DNA of 64,000 nucleotides from the NCBI RefSeq assembly GCF_013030265.1, contig NZ_WPZQ01000009.1, positions 153,120-217,119 of the forward strand. Reading direction: 5' to 3'. This DNA comes from Ruegeria arenilitoris (GTDB lineage Bacteria > Pseudomonadota > Alphaproteobacteria > Rhodobacterales > Rhodobacteraceae). The notes below the pieces were generated by a model that was not told the origin of the DNA, did no database searches, and worked only from the letters and a program-made list of their open reading frames with translations. Below, piece by piece: positions 55,519 through 63,946 of the stretch. A program made the position numbers and the translations under genes. Position 1 is the stretch's first letter. Every line of letters begins with the position of its first letter.

Positions 55519-57926
55519 GCGACACTATCCGCACAACTCAAGTCGCCATCATCGGTGGCGGCATCATGGGGGTCGCCACTCAATTTCAGCTGGCTGAAAA
55601 CGGCTGGACGGACACGATCCTGTTCGAAAAGGCCGAATTGACCAGCGGTTCAACCTGGCACGCCGCAGGACAGATCGCCCACGCGGTTGGCAGCCGGATC
55701 ATGGGCTGGATAAACAAGACGTCGATCGAGACCTACAAACGAGTTGAAAAAGAAACTGGCCAATCCATCGGCTGGCACGAAGTCGGCGGTTTTCGCATCG
55801 CAACCACCGATGACGAGGTGGACTGGATGAAATCCATCATGGGGGTCGGCAAACTGCTGGACCTGCCTATGGAGTTGGTGGGGCCAGAAGACGTTGCAAA
55901 GGTCAACCCATTCTACAAGGTCGATGACGTCAAAGCGGCAGTGCGCACCTTTGAAGACGGGCATATCGACCCATCGGGTGTGACCATGGCCCTTGCGGCA
56001 GCGACACGGGCGCGTGGCGCAAAGATCGAGCGCCATAACCGTGTGGTCGGCGCCAGCCGCAAAAGAGACATGTGGCTGCTCAGGACTGAAAAAGGGGACG
56101 TGTTGGCCGAGCATGTCGTAATTGCTGCAGGGTCATATGCCAACCAAGTCGGGGCGTGGTTCGGCCTTACCATCCCCAGCGTCTCATGCCTGCACCATTA
56201 TCTGGTCACAGACACCGTGCCCGAATTTGCAAACCGCCCGGAATTGCCGGTCATGCGTGACAATGCTTTCGGTGGCTATATCCGGCAGGAGCAGAGATCC
56301 GGGCTGATCGGCATCTACGAAGATCACGTCTGTCCTACGGTATGGGAAATGCCCGATGGTGCGCCTTGGGCGGCTGAGAATGAACTTTTCGAAGCTGACT
56401 ATGATTCTATTGGCGATTTCCTGATGATCGCATTCGATAAAATGCCGATATTGGCTGATCTTGGCATCAAACGGGTGGTTCGTGGAGCCATCACCCATAC
56501 ACCGGACGGGGGAATGTTGGTCGGTCCGTCGGGGGTACCGAATGTTTGGCTGTCTTGCGGCTCCTCCATTGGTCTTGCCTGGGGTGGCGGGGCTGGCAAA
56601 GTCCTGGCTGATTGGATGGTTCATGGCGAGGCCGAAATAAACACGCGCAGTTTTGACCCGCGCCGGTATGGCAATTTCGCTGATGATCATTTCATCGTTG
56701 AGCGTACCAAAGACGAATTCAGGCGCCGCCATGATACGCCCTGCCCCGGCAAGCAGTTCCATTCGTTGCGCCCACTGAATCGGCACCAGCTGTATGATCG
56801 GCTTGCCGCAAAAGGCGCGGTATTCGGCGAGGTCGCCGGTTGGGAACGGCCCCGATACTTTGGTGAAGTTGGCGAGGTCGAGCAGATTGGCTGGGGACAC
56901 CAACCGTGGCACGAGAATGCCCAGCGCGAAGCCCGAGCGACCCGTGCAGCCGCGGGTCTCATCGACCTTTGCGCATTCGCCCAGTTTGAGATCACAGGCA
57001 AAGATGCAGGCAAACTTCTTGATCGGCTGTCTGCGAACAAGCTTCCACAAAAAGATGGCCGGATGAGCCTCAATCATCTGCTTACGGACAATGGACGCTT
57101 CGAAACCGAAATCACGGTCTGGCGCATCGCTGCGGATCGCTATTTCACCGGGTCGCCCATCGCGCGCGCCAACCCAGACTTTGACTGGATCAAATCGCAT
57201 ATCCATCCGGATGAGGATATTCAGGTCATAAACCGCTCGGCCAATTGGGGCATGCTGGCTTTGTCAGGACCTGCGTCACGTCGCATTCTGTCAGAGCTGA
57301 CAGATGCAGATCTGACAAATGCCGCTTTCCCTTGGCTTTCTGGTCAAGAAATAAGCGTGGCGGGAATTCCCTGCTACGCATTGCGTGTTTCATTCGTTGG
57401 AGAGCTTGGATGGGAGTTGCACGCGCCGCTGGCCCAGATAGCGCAACTTTACGACGCTCTATTTGAAGCCGGTTCAAAACATGGGCTGACCGATCTGGGC
57501 AGCTATGCATTCAACGGCATGAGAATGGAGAAGGCCTATCGCGCGTCCGGAGAGCTGACGACAGATGTCGGGCCCTATGACGTCGGGCTGGATCGTTTCG
57601 TGGTTTCAGAGGGCCGCGACTTTCTTGGGAAAACCGCTTTGATGGCAACAGAGCCGGGATGGGAGCTTCTCTATGCTGAACTGCATTCAGATAACATCGA
57701 CATCCACGGCGGTGAACCCGTTCTGCTGAATGGGCAGCCCGTCGGTCTGACCACTTCAGGTGGATACGGGTACACTGTCGACAAGTGTCTTGGCTGGTTG
57801 TTCGTGCGTAAGGGGATGCCGCACAAGGGTTTGTCCGTTCAGATACTCAACCGCAACTACGATGTAACCGTTCATCAGGCCGCATTGTTTGATCCGCAAA
57901 ATCTGCGGCCCCGATCCGAGGACTAA
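55515..57926 (+). CDS. FAD-dependent dimethylglycine/sarcosine dehydrogenase-like protein (DAO + GCV_T), copy 3
   Basis: 803-residue paralogue. The Rossmann motif is IIGGGIMG, the covalent-FAD histidine is His49 in SGSTWHAAGQIAHAVGS, the linker is YDRLAAKGAVFGEVAGWER, and the GCV_T domain has SFVGELGWELHAP. ATG 55515 follows AAGGAGG and overlaps the previous stop; an open extension upstream lies inside copy 2 and is not real. It resembles copy 1 more than copy 2 in the linker and C-terminal motifs. Two flavoproteins side by side suggest two successive demethylations. Confidence 0.9.
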   Translation: MSDTIRTTQVAIIGGGIMGVATQFQLAENGWTDTILFEKAELTSGSTWHAAGQIAHAVGSRIMGWINKTSIETYKRVEKETGQSIGWHEVGGFRIATTDDEVDWMKSIMGVGKLLDLPMELVGPEDVAKVNPFYKVDDVKAAVRTFEDGHIDPSGVTMALAAATRARGAKIERHNRVVGASRKRDMWLLRTEKGDVLAEHVVIAAGSYANQVGAWFGLTIPSVSCLHHYLVTDTVPEFANRPELPVMRDNAFGGYIRQEQRSGLIGIYEDHVCPTVWEMPDGAPWAAENELFEADYDSIGDFLMIAFDKMPILADLGIKRVVRGAITHTPDGGMLVGPSGVPNVWLSCGSSIGLAWGGGAGKVLADWMVHGEAEINTRSFDPRRYGNFADDHFIVERTKDEFRRRHDTPCPGKQFHSLRPLNRHQLYDRLAAKGAVFGEVAGWERPRYFGEVGEVEQIGWGHQPWHENAQREARATRAAAGLIDLCAFAQFEITGKDAGKLLDRLSANKLPQKDGRMSLNHLLTDNGRFETEITVWRIAADRYFTGSPIARANPDFDWIKSHIHPDEDIQVINRSANWGMLALSGPASRRILSELTDADLTNAAFPWLSGQEISVAGIPCYALRVSFVGELGWELHAPLAQIAQLYDALFEAGSKHGLTDLGSYAFNGMRMEKAYRASGELTTDVGPYDVGLDRFVVSEGRDFLGKTALMATEPGWELLYAELHSDNIDIHGGEPVLLNGQPVGLTTSGGYGYTVDKCLGWLFVRKGMPHKGLSVQILNRNYDVTVHQAALFDPQNLRPRSED

Positions 57927-57929
57927 GTG

Positions 57930-59609
57930 ATGACTAACATGATCACCGGCGGAGAAGCCGTCTATCGCGTACTCAAAGCCAACGGTATCGACACGGTTTT
58001 TGGCCTGCTGGGTGGTTCGATGCTGGAACTTTATGATGCGATGTATCAAGGCGGCGAAATCGCCTATGTCGGCGCACGGGACGAACGCGCAGCCGGACAT
58101 ATGGCAGATGCCTGGGCCCGCATGACAGGGAAACCTGGCGTCGTGCTTGGTGCTCAGGCCGGTCCCGGTGTGGTCAATATCGTCACCGCAGTTGCCGAGG
58201 CCCATCTGGCCTACTCACCCATGGTGGTCATTGCTGGTGCTATAACACGCGCGGATCAATGCAAAGACACGTTTCAGGAAGTCGACCAGGTCGCGCTGTT
58301 TGCTCCGATCTCCAAACGGTCGGTGATGGTGACAGATCCCTCACGGCTTGTACCTATGCTTGAGGATGCATTCCGGTTGGCCAATACGGGCCGCCGCGGG
58401 CCTGTCGTCCTGCATGTGCCGCGCGATCTGTTCGCCGAAGAGCTTCCTGATTTTGATCCCGCGCCGGTAAATATCGCCCGTCCCGGACCTGCTTCGGATG
58501 ACGACATCGCAGCCATTGCTGCGCTGGTGGCAGAAGCGGAACGCCCCGTCATTTTTGCCGGTGGCGGCTTTAAATGGAGCATTGGTCGCGAGGCTCTTAC
58601 CAGTCTGGCGGAAACTCTCGAGATACCGGTTGTTGCCTCGACGGGCCATGCAGATGTAATGCCACATCGCCATCCCTGGTTTGCCGGGCAAGCAGGACCC
58701 AGAGGCAATCGCGTCGCAAGCCGCCTGACGAAAGAGGCCGATGTAATGGTCGTTCTGGGAGCGCGCCTTGGGTTCAACTCGACTTTCCATAGCAATGACT
58801 ATGTCGGGGCCGACACCCGCATTGTTCATGTGGACATAGAAGGGTCGGCGGTTGGGCGGTACTTCCCCGCCGAGATAGCGGCTCAGGGGGACGCTCGGCT
58901 GACGGCAGAAGCCTTGTGCCAAACGACTACAAAACCAAAATGCGATGCTTGGCGGCAAGCGTTCAAAGACGATATGGATACACTTTGGACCGAGCGTGCC
59001 GAAGAAGCAGAAATTGACACCCTGCCTATGCATCCGCGCAGAGCTTTGGCGGAAATTCGCGATACCCTGCCCGAAAGCGCGATTGTCACACTCGACACCG
59101 GAAATACCTGTCTACAAGCCGCCGACCGACTGGCGCACTACGCCCCCATGAGCCTGATTACCCCATTGGATTTCGGCCTCGTGGGCTTTGGCCTTGCCGC
59201 AGCGATTGGAGCCAAGGCGGCTGCGCCAGATCGACACACTGTTGCCATCATGGGAGATGGTGCCGTGGGATACACCATGATCGAAATTCAAACCGCGATC
59301 AGTCATCAGTTGCCCATCACAATCATCGTTCTGGATAACGAAGCCTGGGGTGCCGAAAAGGCCTATCAGCAGGAGTTCTACGGCGGTCGCCTGCTGGGTG
59401 CGGAAATCCAATCCCCGCGTTATGACAAATTTGCTGAGCTTTGCGGAGGCAAAGGTATCTGGGTCGATGGTCCTGGGGCCATGGGTCCTGCCCTGAAAGA
59501 AGCTATTGATTCCGGCCAAACCACTATCATTCAGGCAAAAATTGACCCCGGCGCATTGATGACACTGCGCAAAGATCTGTTCAAAGCGCCGCAAAATGGA
59601 AAGCAGTGA
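57930..59609 (+). CDS. ThDP-dependent enzyme of the acetolactate synthase family (Xsc-like)
   Basis: 559-residue thiamine diphosphate enzyme with the usual three domains. The catalytic Glu is Glu52 (GARDERAAGHMADAW), and the ThDP motif starts near residue 441 (MGDGAVGYTMIE). Segments FQEVDQVALFAP and WGAEKAYQQEFYGGR resemble sulfoacetaldehyde acetyltransferase (Xsc) more than biosynthetic acetolactate synthase, and no regulatory subunit gene is present. ATG 57930 is preferred over the overlapping GTG 57927. Last gene of the operon with MttB copy 2. It probably cleaves or decarboxylates the carbon skeleton left after demethylation, perhaps a 2-oxo acid or aldehyde. Confidence 0.87.
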   Translation: MTNMITGGEAVYRVLKANGIDTVFGLLGGSMLELYDAMYQGGEIAYVGARDERAAGHMADAWARMTGKPGVVLGAQAGPGVVNIVTAVAEAHLAYSPMVVIAGAITRADQCKDTFQEVDQVALFAPISKRSVMVTDPSRLVPMLEDAFRLANTGRRGPVVLHVPRDLFAEELPDFDPAPVNIARPGPASDDDIAAIAALVAEAERPVIFAGGGFKWSIGREALTSLAETLEIPVVASTGHADVMPHRHPWFAGQAGPRGNRVASRLTKEADVMVVLGARLGFNSTFHSNDYVGADTRIVHVDIEGSAVGRYFPAEIAAQGDARLTAEALCQTTTKPKCDAWRQAFKDDMDTLWTERAEEAEIDTLPMHPRRALAEIRDTLPESAIVTLDTGNTCLQAADRLAHYAPMSLITPLDFGLVGFGLAAAIGAKAAAPDRHTVAIMGDGAVGYTMIEIQTAISHQLPITIIVLDNEAWGAEKAYQQEFYGGRLLGAEIQSPRYDKFAELCGGKGIWVDGPGAMGPALKEAIDSGQTTIIQAKIDPGALMTLRKDLFKAPQNGKQ

Positions 59610-59616
59610 TGGCCAC

Positions 59617-59880
59617 CTAAGATTCGATTGTAATCAGCGCTGGAAATCCCGCTTTATCGCAGGCACAATCCGGTTCGCCTAAGATGGCGTTGGCAACATT
59701 CGGGCCTTTTTTCAGGACGGTGAAATGCTCCTCGGGCCGTTCTTTTTCGACTATCCGGGCGGCACTGGCCTGATCAAGGATCCGTTTTTGGTCGTCTTGC
59801 TGGTGATCGCGCTGGTAAAGCCTGACGACCAGATCGCTTCCGGCTGATAGATCCGCCAATAATGCTCTAAACATTGCCAT
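59617..59880 (-). CDS. Small hypothetical protein downstream of the LuxR regulator
   Basis: 87-residue frame that starts inside the last codons of the LuxR-type gene (14-base overlap) and ends just short of the convergent ThDP gene. Codon use in its middle looks coding, with many G/C third positions. The protein is charged (DHQQDDQKRILDQ) and has a CAC pair near the end (EPDCACDKAG). I recognise no family and the ribosome site is weak, so it may be spurious. Confidence 0.4.
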   Translation of the reverse strand: MAMFRALLADLSAGSDLVVRLYQRDHQQDDQKRILDQASAARIVEKERPEEHFTVLKKGPNVANAILGEPDCACDKAGFPALITIES

Positions 59881-60676
59881 TCCACTGCAAGAACGCGTTA
59901 AACAACTGCTGCTGTGTGCTGATGCCCAGCTTAGAATAAGCGTTCTTTCGATGAGTTTTGACTGTAGGCAAAGCGATACCCAAAGACAGACTTATGGAAA
60001 GGCTCGAATGGCCCTTCAGGATCAATCCGACAATCTCGGCCTCACGCGGAGAGAGGATGTCGCTGGCAAAATCCTTCAGCACGACTTCGGTCGGTTTGTT
60101 TCCAATTGCTGTCTTTGATTGCCTCGACCAGAGGCTTCGGAATGCAGTTGAAAACAACGAATGGAATGGGGCCAACCGATCGATCAAATCAGATGAGAAA
60201 CCGCCCTCTTCGGCTGGTCGGGCAAAGCTGAGTTCCCCCATCGCTCCGTCACCCAGATCTACTGTCAGAGCCATTTCCTGCAGGCCAGCGGGCCAACCAG
60301 GGGTTCGATACCCGATTTCCTCTCCGTCCTCGATCAGAACCTCTGAACCTTCGGCAGCAAAAACCCAGTTATCCGGGGCCAGATCAATCATCCTATGGAT
60401 ACCCGGCGGCAAACCATCCAGAAATGCGTTGTAGATCGGATTCAGCAGGTAGGTTTGGCGAACGTAGAGTTGCACCGCCTCTTTTGCCGCACCATCAGGA
60501 TAGGTGTCGCCGAGATAGACAGGTGCCCGCCCCTTGCGATTAACAACACAGAAGGCTGCTGAAAACGTCAGCACCCGACCTGCCGCCTTGATCATATCCA
60601 ATGCGTCACCATCGCCTTCGATCACCCGGCAAAGGGCGCGATTCAAATTCTCGATTTCGGTGTCTTTGTAATTCAC
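59867..60676 (-). CDS. LuxR family transcriptional regulator
   Basis: 269-residue regulator. The N-terminal ~190 residues form an unrecognised sensory domain. The C-terminal LuxR helix-turn-helix (LSPREAEIVGLILKGHSS, TVKTHRKNAYSKLGIS) is complete. GTG 60676 with GAGG five bases upstream is preferred over a GTG ten codons earlier. No phosphoacceptor domain is seen, so it probably binds a small ligand. It is divergent from the ornithine-cyclodeaminase-like gene, with an 18-base perfect palindrome between them. Confidence 0.85.
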   Translation of the reverse strand: MNYKDTEIENLNRALCRVIEGDGDALDMIKAAGRVLTFSAAFCVVNRKGRAPVYLGDTYPDGAAKEAVQLYVRQTYLLNPIYNAFLDGLPPGIHRMIDLAPDNWVFAAEGSEVLIEDGEEIGYRTPGWPAGLQEMALTVDLGDGAMGELSFARPAEEGGFSSDLIDRLAPFHSLFSTAFRSLWSRQSKTAIGNKPTEVVLKDFASDILSPREAEIVGLILKGHSSLSISLSLGIALPTVKTHRKNAYSKLGISTQQQLFNAFLQWNGNV

Positions 60677-60723
60677 GTCACCCTCACAGCGAAGCCGCAG
60701 TAGCACGAGCAGACTCGCAGCGC

Positions 60724-60741
60724 ATCATCCTTGAGGATGAT
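60724..60741. promoter_or_regulatory. 18-base palindrome, probable LuxR-type operator
   Basis: ATCATCCTTGAGGATGAT is two perfect 8-base inverted half-sites around a TG centre. It lies between the divergent LuxR regulator (start 60676) and the ornithine-cyclodeaminase-like gene (start 60793). Size and symmetry match lux-box-like sites. Confidence 0.7.
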
Positions 60742-60792
60742 AGTGGCGGAACGTTCAATTTCTTAGAAGTGCATCAAAGAAGGAAATCCGCA

Positions 60793-61740
60793 ATGAACTC
60801 TCATCCGCTTGTTCTAGATGCCGAAGCTGTCGATCAGCTGTTGCCACAAATTGACGTCCTGCAGGAGATGCGCCAGCTTTTTACCGAGCTTGGCCGCAAG
60901 CAGGCAGTGCAACCTGCGCAAACCCTGACCTTGCTGCCTGAAAACAAGGGTGACTTTATCACCTACCTGGGTGCTGCATCCGGTGCAGGTACTTTTGGCG
61001 CCAAACTATCCCCCTACCTTATCCAGGAGAATGGGCCCATCATCACCGCATGGACGATACTGATGTCCATGCAGAGCGGGCAGCCGTTGATGCTGTGCGA
61101 TTCTGGCCGCCTTACGACCGAGCGGACAGCCGCAACCACTGCACTGGCTGTTGATCTGCTTGCTGGCAAAGCCGCCCAACGCGTCGCGATTATTGGATCT
61201 GGTGCGATAGCACAGGCCCATTGGCGTCACATACAAACACTGAGAGACTGGCAAGAGGTTTGCATCTACTCCCCGAACCTGGCCGCCAATCAGAAACTGC
61301 AAACAGAGTGGCAGGAACTCTGCCCTGCCATCACTTTTGCCGCCAGCGCAGAAGCCGCAGCTCTCAATTCGGACGTTGTGATGCTTTGCACCTCATCCGG
61401 AACGCCCGTGCTGGATGAGGAATCTGTTGCACCACATGCGTTGGTGACCTCGATCAGCACCAACGTCGCTCTGGCGCACGAGATTACACCCTCGTTCCTG
61501 CCCGCTGCGCAAGTCTACTGTGACTACCGCGAAACCACCCCCTCTACCGCAGGTGAGATGCTGATCGCGGCGCGTGATCATGGCTGGAACGCCCAACAGG
61601 TCAAAGGGGATCTGGCAGAACTGGCCACAGGCTCTAGCGAATTGCCGGACGCCGGTAAACCTGTCTTCTTTCGATCGGTGGGCCTGGGCCTGGAAGACAT
61701 CGCCATCGCCAATGCCATCTATCGCGCTGCCCGCGCCTGA
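60793..61740 (+). CDS. Ornithine cyclodeaminase / mu-crystallin family protein
   Basis: 315-residue NAD(P)-binding enzyme. The substrate-side helix DVLQEMRQLFTELGRKQAVQ is followed by the TERTAATTALAVDLLAGKAA segment and a Rossmann motif VAIIGSGAIAQAHW, then NAHALVTSIS-like VAPHALVTSIST. Members include ornithine cyclodeaminase, alanine dehydrogenase, ketimine reductase and EutC. The context of amine catabolism makes an imine/amino-acid dehydrogenase or cyclodeaminase role plausible. ATG 60793 follows AAGGAAA. An aminotransferase gene follows 16 bases later. Confidence 0.88.
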   Translation: MNSHPLVLDAEAVDQLLPQIDVLQEMRQLFTELGRKQAVQPAQTLTLLPENKGDFITYLGAASGAGTFGAKLSPYLIQENGPIITAWTILMSMQSGQPLMLCDSGRLTTERTAATTALAVDLLAGKAAQRVAIIGSGAIAQAHWRHIQTLRDWQEVCIYSPNLAANQKLQTEWQELCPAITFAASAEAAALNSDVVMLCTSSGTPVLDEESVAPHALVTSISTNVALAHEITPSFLPAAQVYCDYRETTPSTAGEMLIAARDHGWNAQQVKGDLAELATGSSELPDAGKPVFFRSVGLGLEDIAIANAIYRAARA

Positions 61741-61756
61741 CAAAAGGACAGATCAT

Positions 61757-62887
61757 ATGCATATCGAACCCTTTGGCGTCGAAATCTGGATGAACGAGTG
61801 GGAGACCAAATGCGAATGGAACCTCGCCGAAACATGTGTGGAAAGCCTGACGATTGAGGAATTGCTCAAGCTAGCGGGCAAAAACCATACGGACCTGTCC
61901 GATCTGTTGACGATGAAAATGACATACGGAGCGATTGAGGGGTCGGATCGCCTGCGCCGCGCCATCGCTGCGCTCTATGATCGACAAAAGGTCGAGAATA
62001 CAATCGTTACGCACGGAACCATCGGCGCCAACATGCTGATCCACAAAGCGCTGGTGTCTGCTGGGGATCGTGTCGTTGCAGTCGTACCAACATATCAGCA
62101 GCATTATTCGATACCGGCCAGCATTGGTGCTGACGTTCATCAGTTGAAACTGCGCGAAGAGAACGGGTTTCTTCCCGATCTGGGTGAGCTTTGTGCGCTG
62201 GTAACCCCCGACACCCGCCTGATTGCGATCAACAACCCCAACAACCCGACGGGTGCCCTGATGGATCGCTCTATGCTGGAAGAAATCGCAGAAATAGCAC
62301 GCGAAGCTGACGCATGGATCCTGTGCGACGAGGTTTATCGCGGGACGGATCAGAGCGGTTCGGGCATGACCGACTCAATCGCCGATATCTACCAAAAAGG
62401 CATCTCTACCGCTGGCATGTCCAAAGCCTATTCATTGGCGGGGTTGCGTCTGGGTTGGATTGTCGGCCCGACCGACGTGATTGAGCAGGTTTCGATCCAT
62501 CGGGACTATGACACAATCTCGGTCGGAATGATCGACGATCATTTTGCAGCGCTGGCGTTGGAGAACCGGAATCAGGTTCTGGCGCGCAGTCAGTCCATCA
62601 CGCGCGGTAACCTCGCAATCCTGCGGGACTGGGTTGCGCAGGAACCGTTGATATCCTGGATCGAACCCAAGTCCGGAACTACAGCCCTGCTCAAATATGA
62701 ATTGCCGATGACTTCCCGCGAGTTCTGCGTTGGGTTGCTGAAGAAAACCGGCGTCATGTTTACACCGGGTTCGGCACTGGGCATGGAGGGATATGTCCGC
62801 ATTGGTTATGCCAACAACCCCGACATCCTGAACAAGGGTCTGGCGCTCGTTTCAGATTACCTTTCCGAAATGAGTGCTGCTGCGTAA
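61757..62887 (+). CDS. Class I/II (fold type I) aminotransferase
   Basis: 376-residue PLP aminotransferase. The catalytic Lys223 is in AGMSKAYSLAGLRLGW. Asp191 and Tyr194 (WILCDEVYRG) and the NNPNNPTG motif bind the cofactor, and YVRIGYAN near the C-terminus holds the substrate-carboxylate Arg. The acidic, Trp-rich N-terminus (EIWMNEWETKCEWNLAET) resembles capreomycidine-synthase/aspartate-aminotransferase-like proteins. AAAAGGA precedes ATG 61757. Co-transcribed with the cyclodeaminase-like gene; the substrate is unknown. Confidence 0.9.
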   Translation: MHIEPFGVEIWMNEWETKCEWNLAETCVESLTIEELLKLAGKNHTDLSDLLTMKMTYGAIEGSDRLRRAIAALYDRQKVENTIVTHGTIGANMLIHKALVSAGDRVVAVVPTYQQHYSIPASIGADVHQLKLREENGFLPDLGELCALVTPDTRLIAINNPNNPTGALMDRSMLEEIAEIAREADAWILCDEVYRGTDQSGSGMTDSIADIYQKGISTAGMSKAYSLAGLRLGWIVGPTDVIEQVSIHRDYDTISVGMIDDHFAALALENRNQVLARSQSITRGNLAILRDWVAQEPLISWIEPKSGTTALLKYELPMTSREFCVGLLKKTGVMFTPGSALGMEGYVRIGYANNPDILNKGLALVSDYLSEMSAAA

Positions 62888-62905
62888 GCAAACGGATAAT
62901 CTTTC

Positions 62906-62941
62906 AAAGAGGCGAACGTCCAAACCGGTGTCCGCCTCTTT
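62906..62941. terminator. Bidirectional terminator hairpin
   Basis: AAAGAGGCG (62906-62914) and CGCCTCTTT (62933-62941) are perfect 9-base inverted copies between the convergent aminotransferase and malyl-CoA lyase genes. Read either way, the stem ends in TTT, which fits a weak bidirectional terminator. Confidence 0.55.
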
Positions 62942-62950
62942 GACTAATGA

Positions 62951-63928
62951 TCAGGCAGCTGCGATCTGCCGGGCCTTTTCTACCATTACCTCGGCCTGAC
63001 GGATCGAGGCATAGTCAATCAGGCGACCATCCAACGAAACGGCACCCTTACCAGCTGCTTCGGCTTCGGCCATTGCCTCAAGAATGCGCTGCGCCTTATT
63101 CACCTCGGCGTCTCCGGGTGACATCACTTCATTCGCGAGTGCAATCTGGCTGGGGTGGATCGCCCATTTTCCTTCACAGCCCAGAACTGCTGCTCGTTTC
63201 GCAGCTGCCTTGTAACCCTCGGAATCCTGAAAATCACCGAATGGACCATCGATGGGGCGCAAACCGTTGGCACGGGCTGCAACAACCATACGTGCCAACG
63301 CATAGTGCCACATGTCACCCCAATGTGTTGCACGATGCGCTTCGGCATCCGGGTCTGTCAGAACCGAATAGTCCGGATTTACACCGCCAATGATTGTTGT
63401 ACGCGCGCGGGTCGAGGCAGCATAATCCGCAACCCCGAAATGCAGGCTCTCGTTCCGTTTGGACGCAGCCGCAATCTCACTGACATTCTGCATGCCAAGC
63501 GCGGTTTCGATGATGTGTTCGAAACCGATGCGCTTTTTGTAGCCCATCGCATCTTCGATCTGCGTGACCATCATGTCGACCGCGTAAACGTCAGCTGCAG
63601 TGCCAACCTTGGGGATCATGATCAGGTCCAGCCGCTCACCGGCCTGCTCCACCACGTCAACAACGTCGCGGTACATGTAGTGGGTATCCAGACCATTGAT
63701 CCGCACCGACATGGTCTTGTTGCCCCAATCGATATCGTTCAGCGCCTCGATGATATTCTTGCGCGCCTGTTCCTTCTCATCCGGTGCGACAGCATCCTCT
63801 AGATCAAGGAAAATGACGTCCACGTCTGACTGTGCTGCCTTTTCGAACATGCCGGGCTGACTGCCGGGAACAGCCAATTCGCTGCGGTTCAGACGGGCTG
63901 GTGCCTGATCAATGGAATGAAAGCTCAT
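62951..63928 (-). CDS. mclA: Malyl-CoA lyase, serine-cycle (MclA) type
   Basis: 325-residue Mg-dependent CitE-like lyase that cleaves L-malyl-CoA to acetyl-CoA and glyoxylate. The fold-typical VIFLDLEDAVAPDEKEQAR, MSVRINGLDTHYMYRDVVD and IMIPKVGTAADVYAVD segments carry the metal Glu/Asp and CoA sites. From memory, ARTTIIGGVNPDYSVLTD and ELAVPGSQPGMFEKAA resemble the methylotroph serine-cycle enzyme more closely than Rhodobacter Mcl1. It follows the probable serine hydroxymethyltransferase gene on the same strand by 18 bases, supporting a serine-cycle operon entering from the right. Confidence 0.92.
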   Translation of the reverse strand: MSFHSIDQAPARLNRSELAVPGSQPGMFEKAAQSDVDVIFLDLEDAVAPDEKEQARKNIIEALNDIDWGNKTMSVRINGLDTHYMYRDVVDVVEQAGERLDLIMIPKVGTAADVYAVDMMVTQIEDAMGYKKRIGFEHIIETALGMQNVSEIAAASKRNESLHFGVADYAASTRARTTIIGGVNPDYSVLTDPDAEAHRATHWGDMWHYALARMVVAARANGLRPIDGPFGDFQDSEGYKAAAKRAAVLGCEGKWAIHPSQIALANEVMSPGDAEVNKAQRILEAMAEAEAAGKGAVSLDGRLIDYASIRQAEVMVEKARQIAAA

Positions 63929-63946
63929 ACGTTCGGGTCCTTCAAC

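Noticed and set aside
56184..57206. 340-codon minus-strand frame opposite the third flavoprotein
   Set aside because: Lies wholly inside a gene with strong DAO-GCV_T signatures; no motif or ribosome site.
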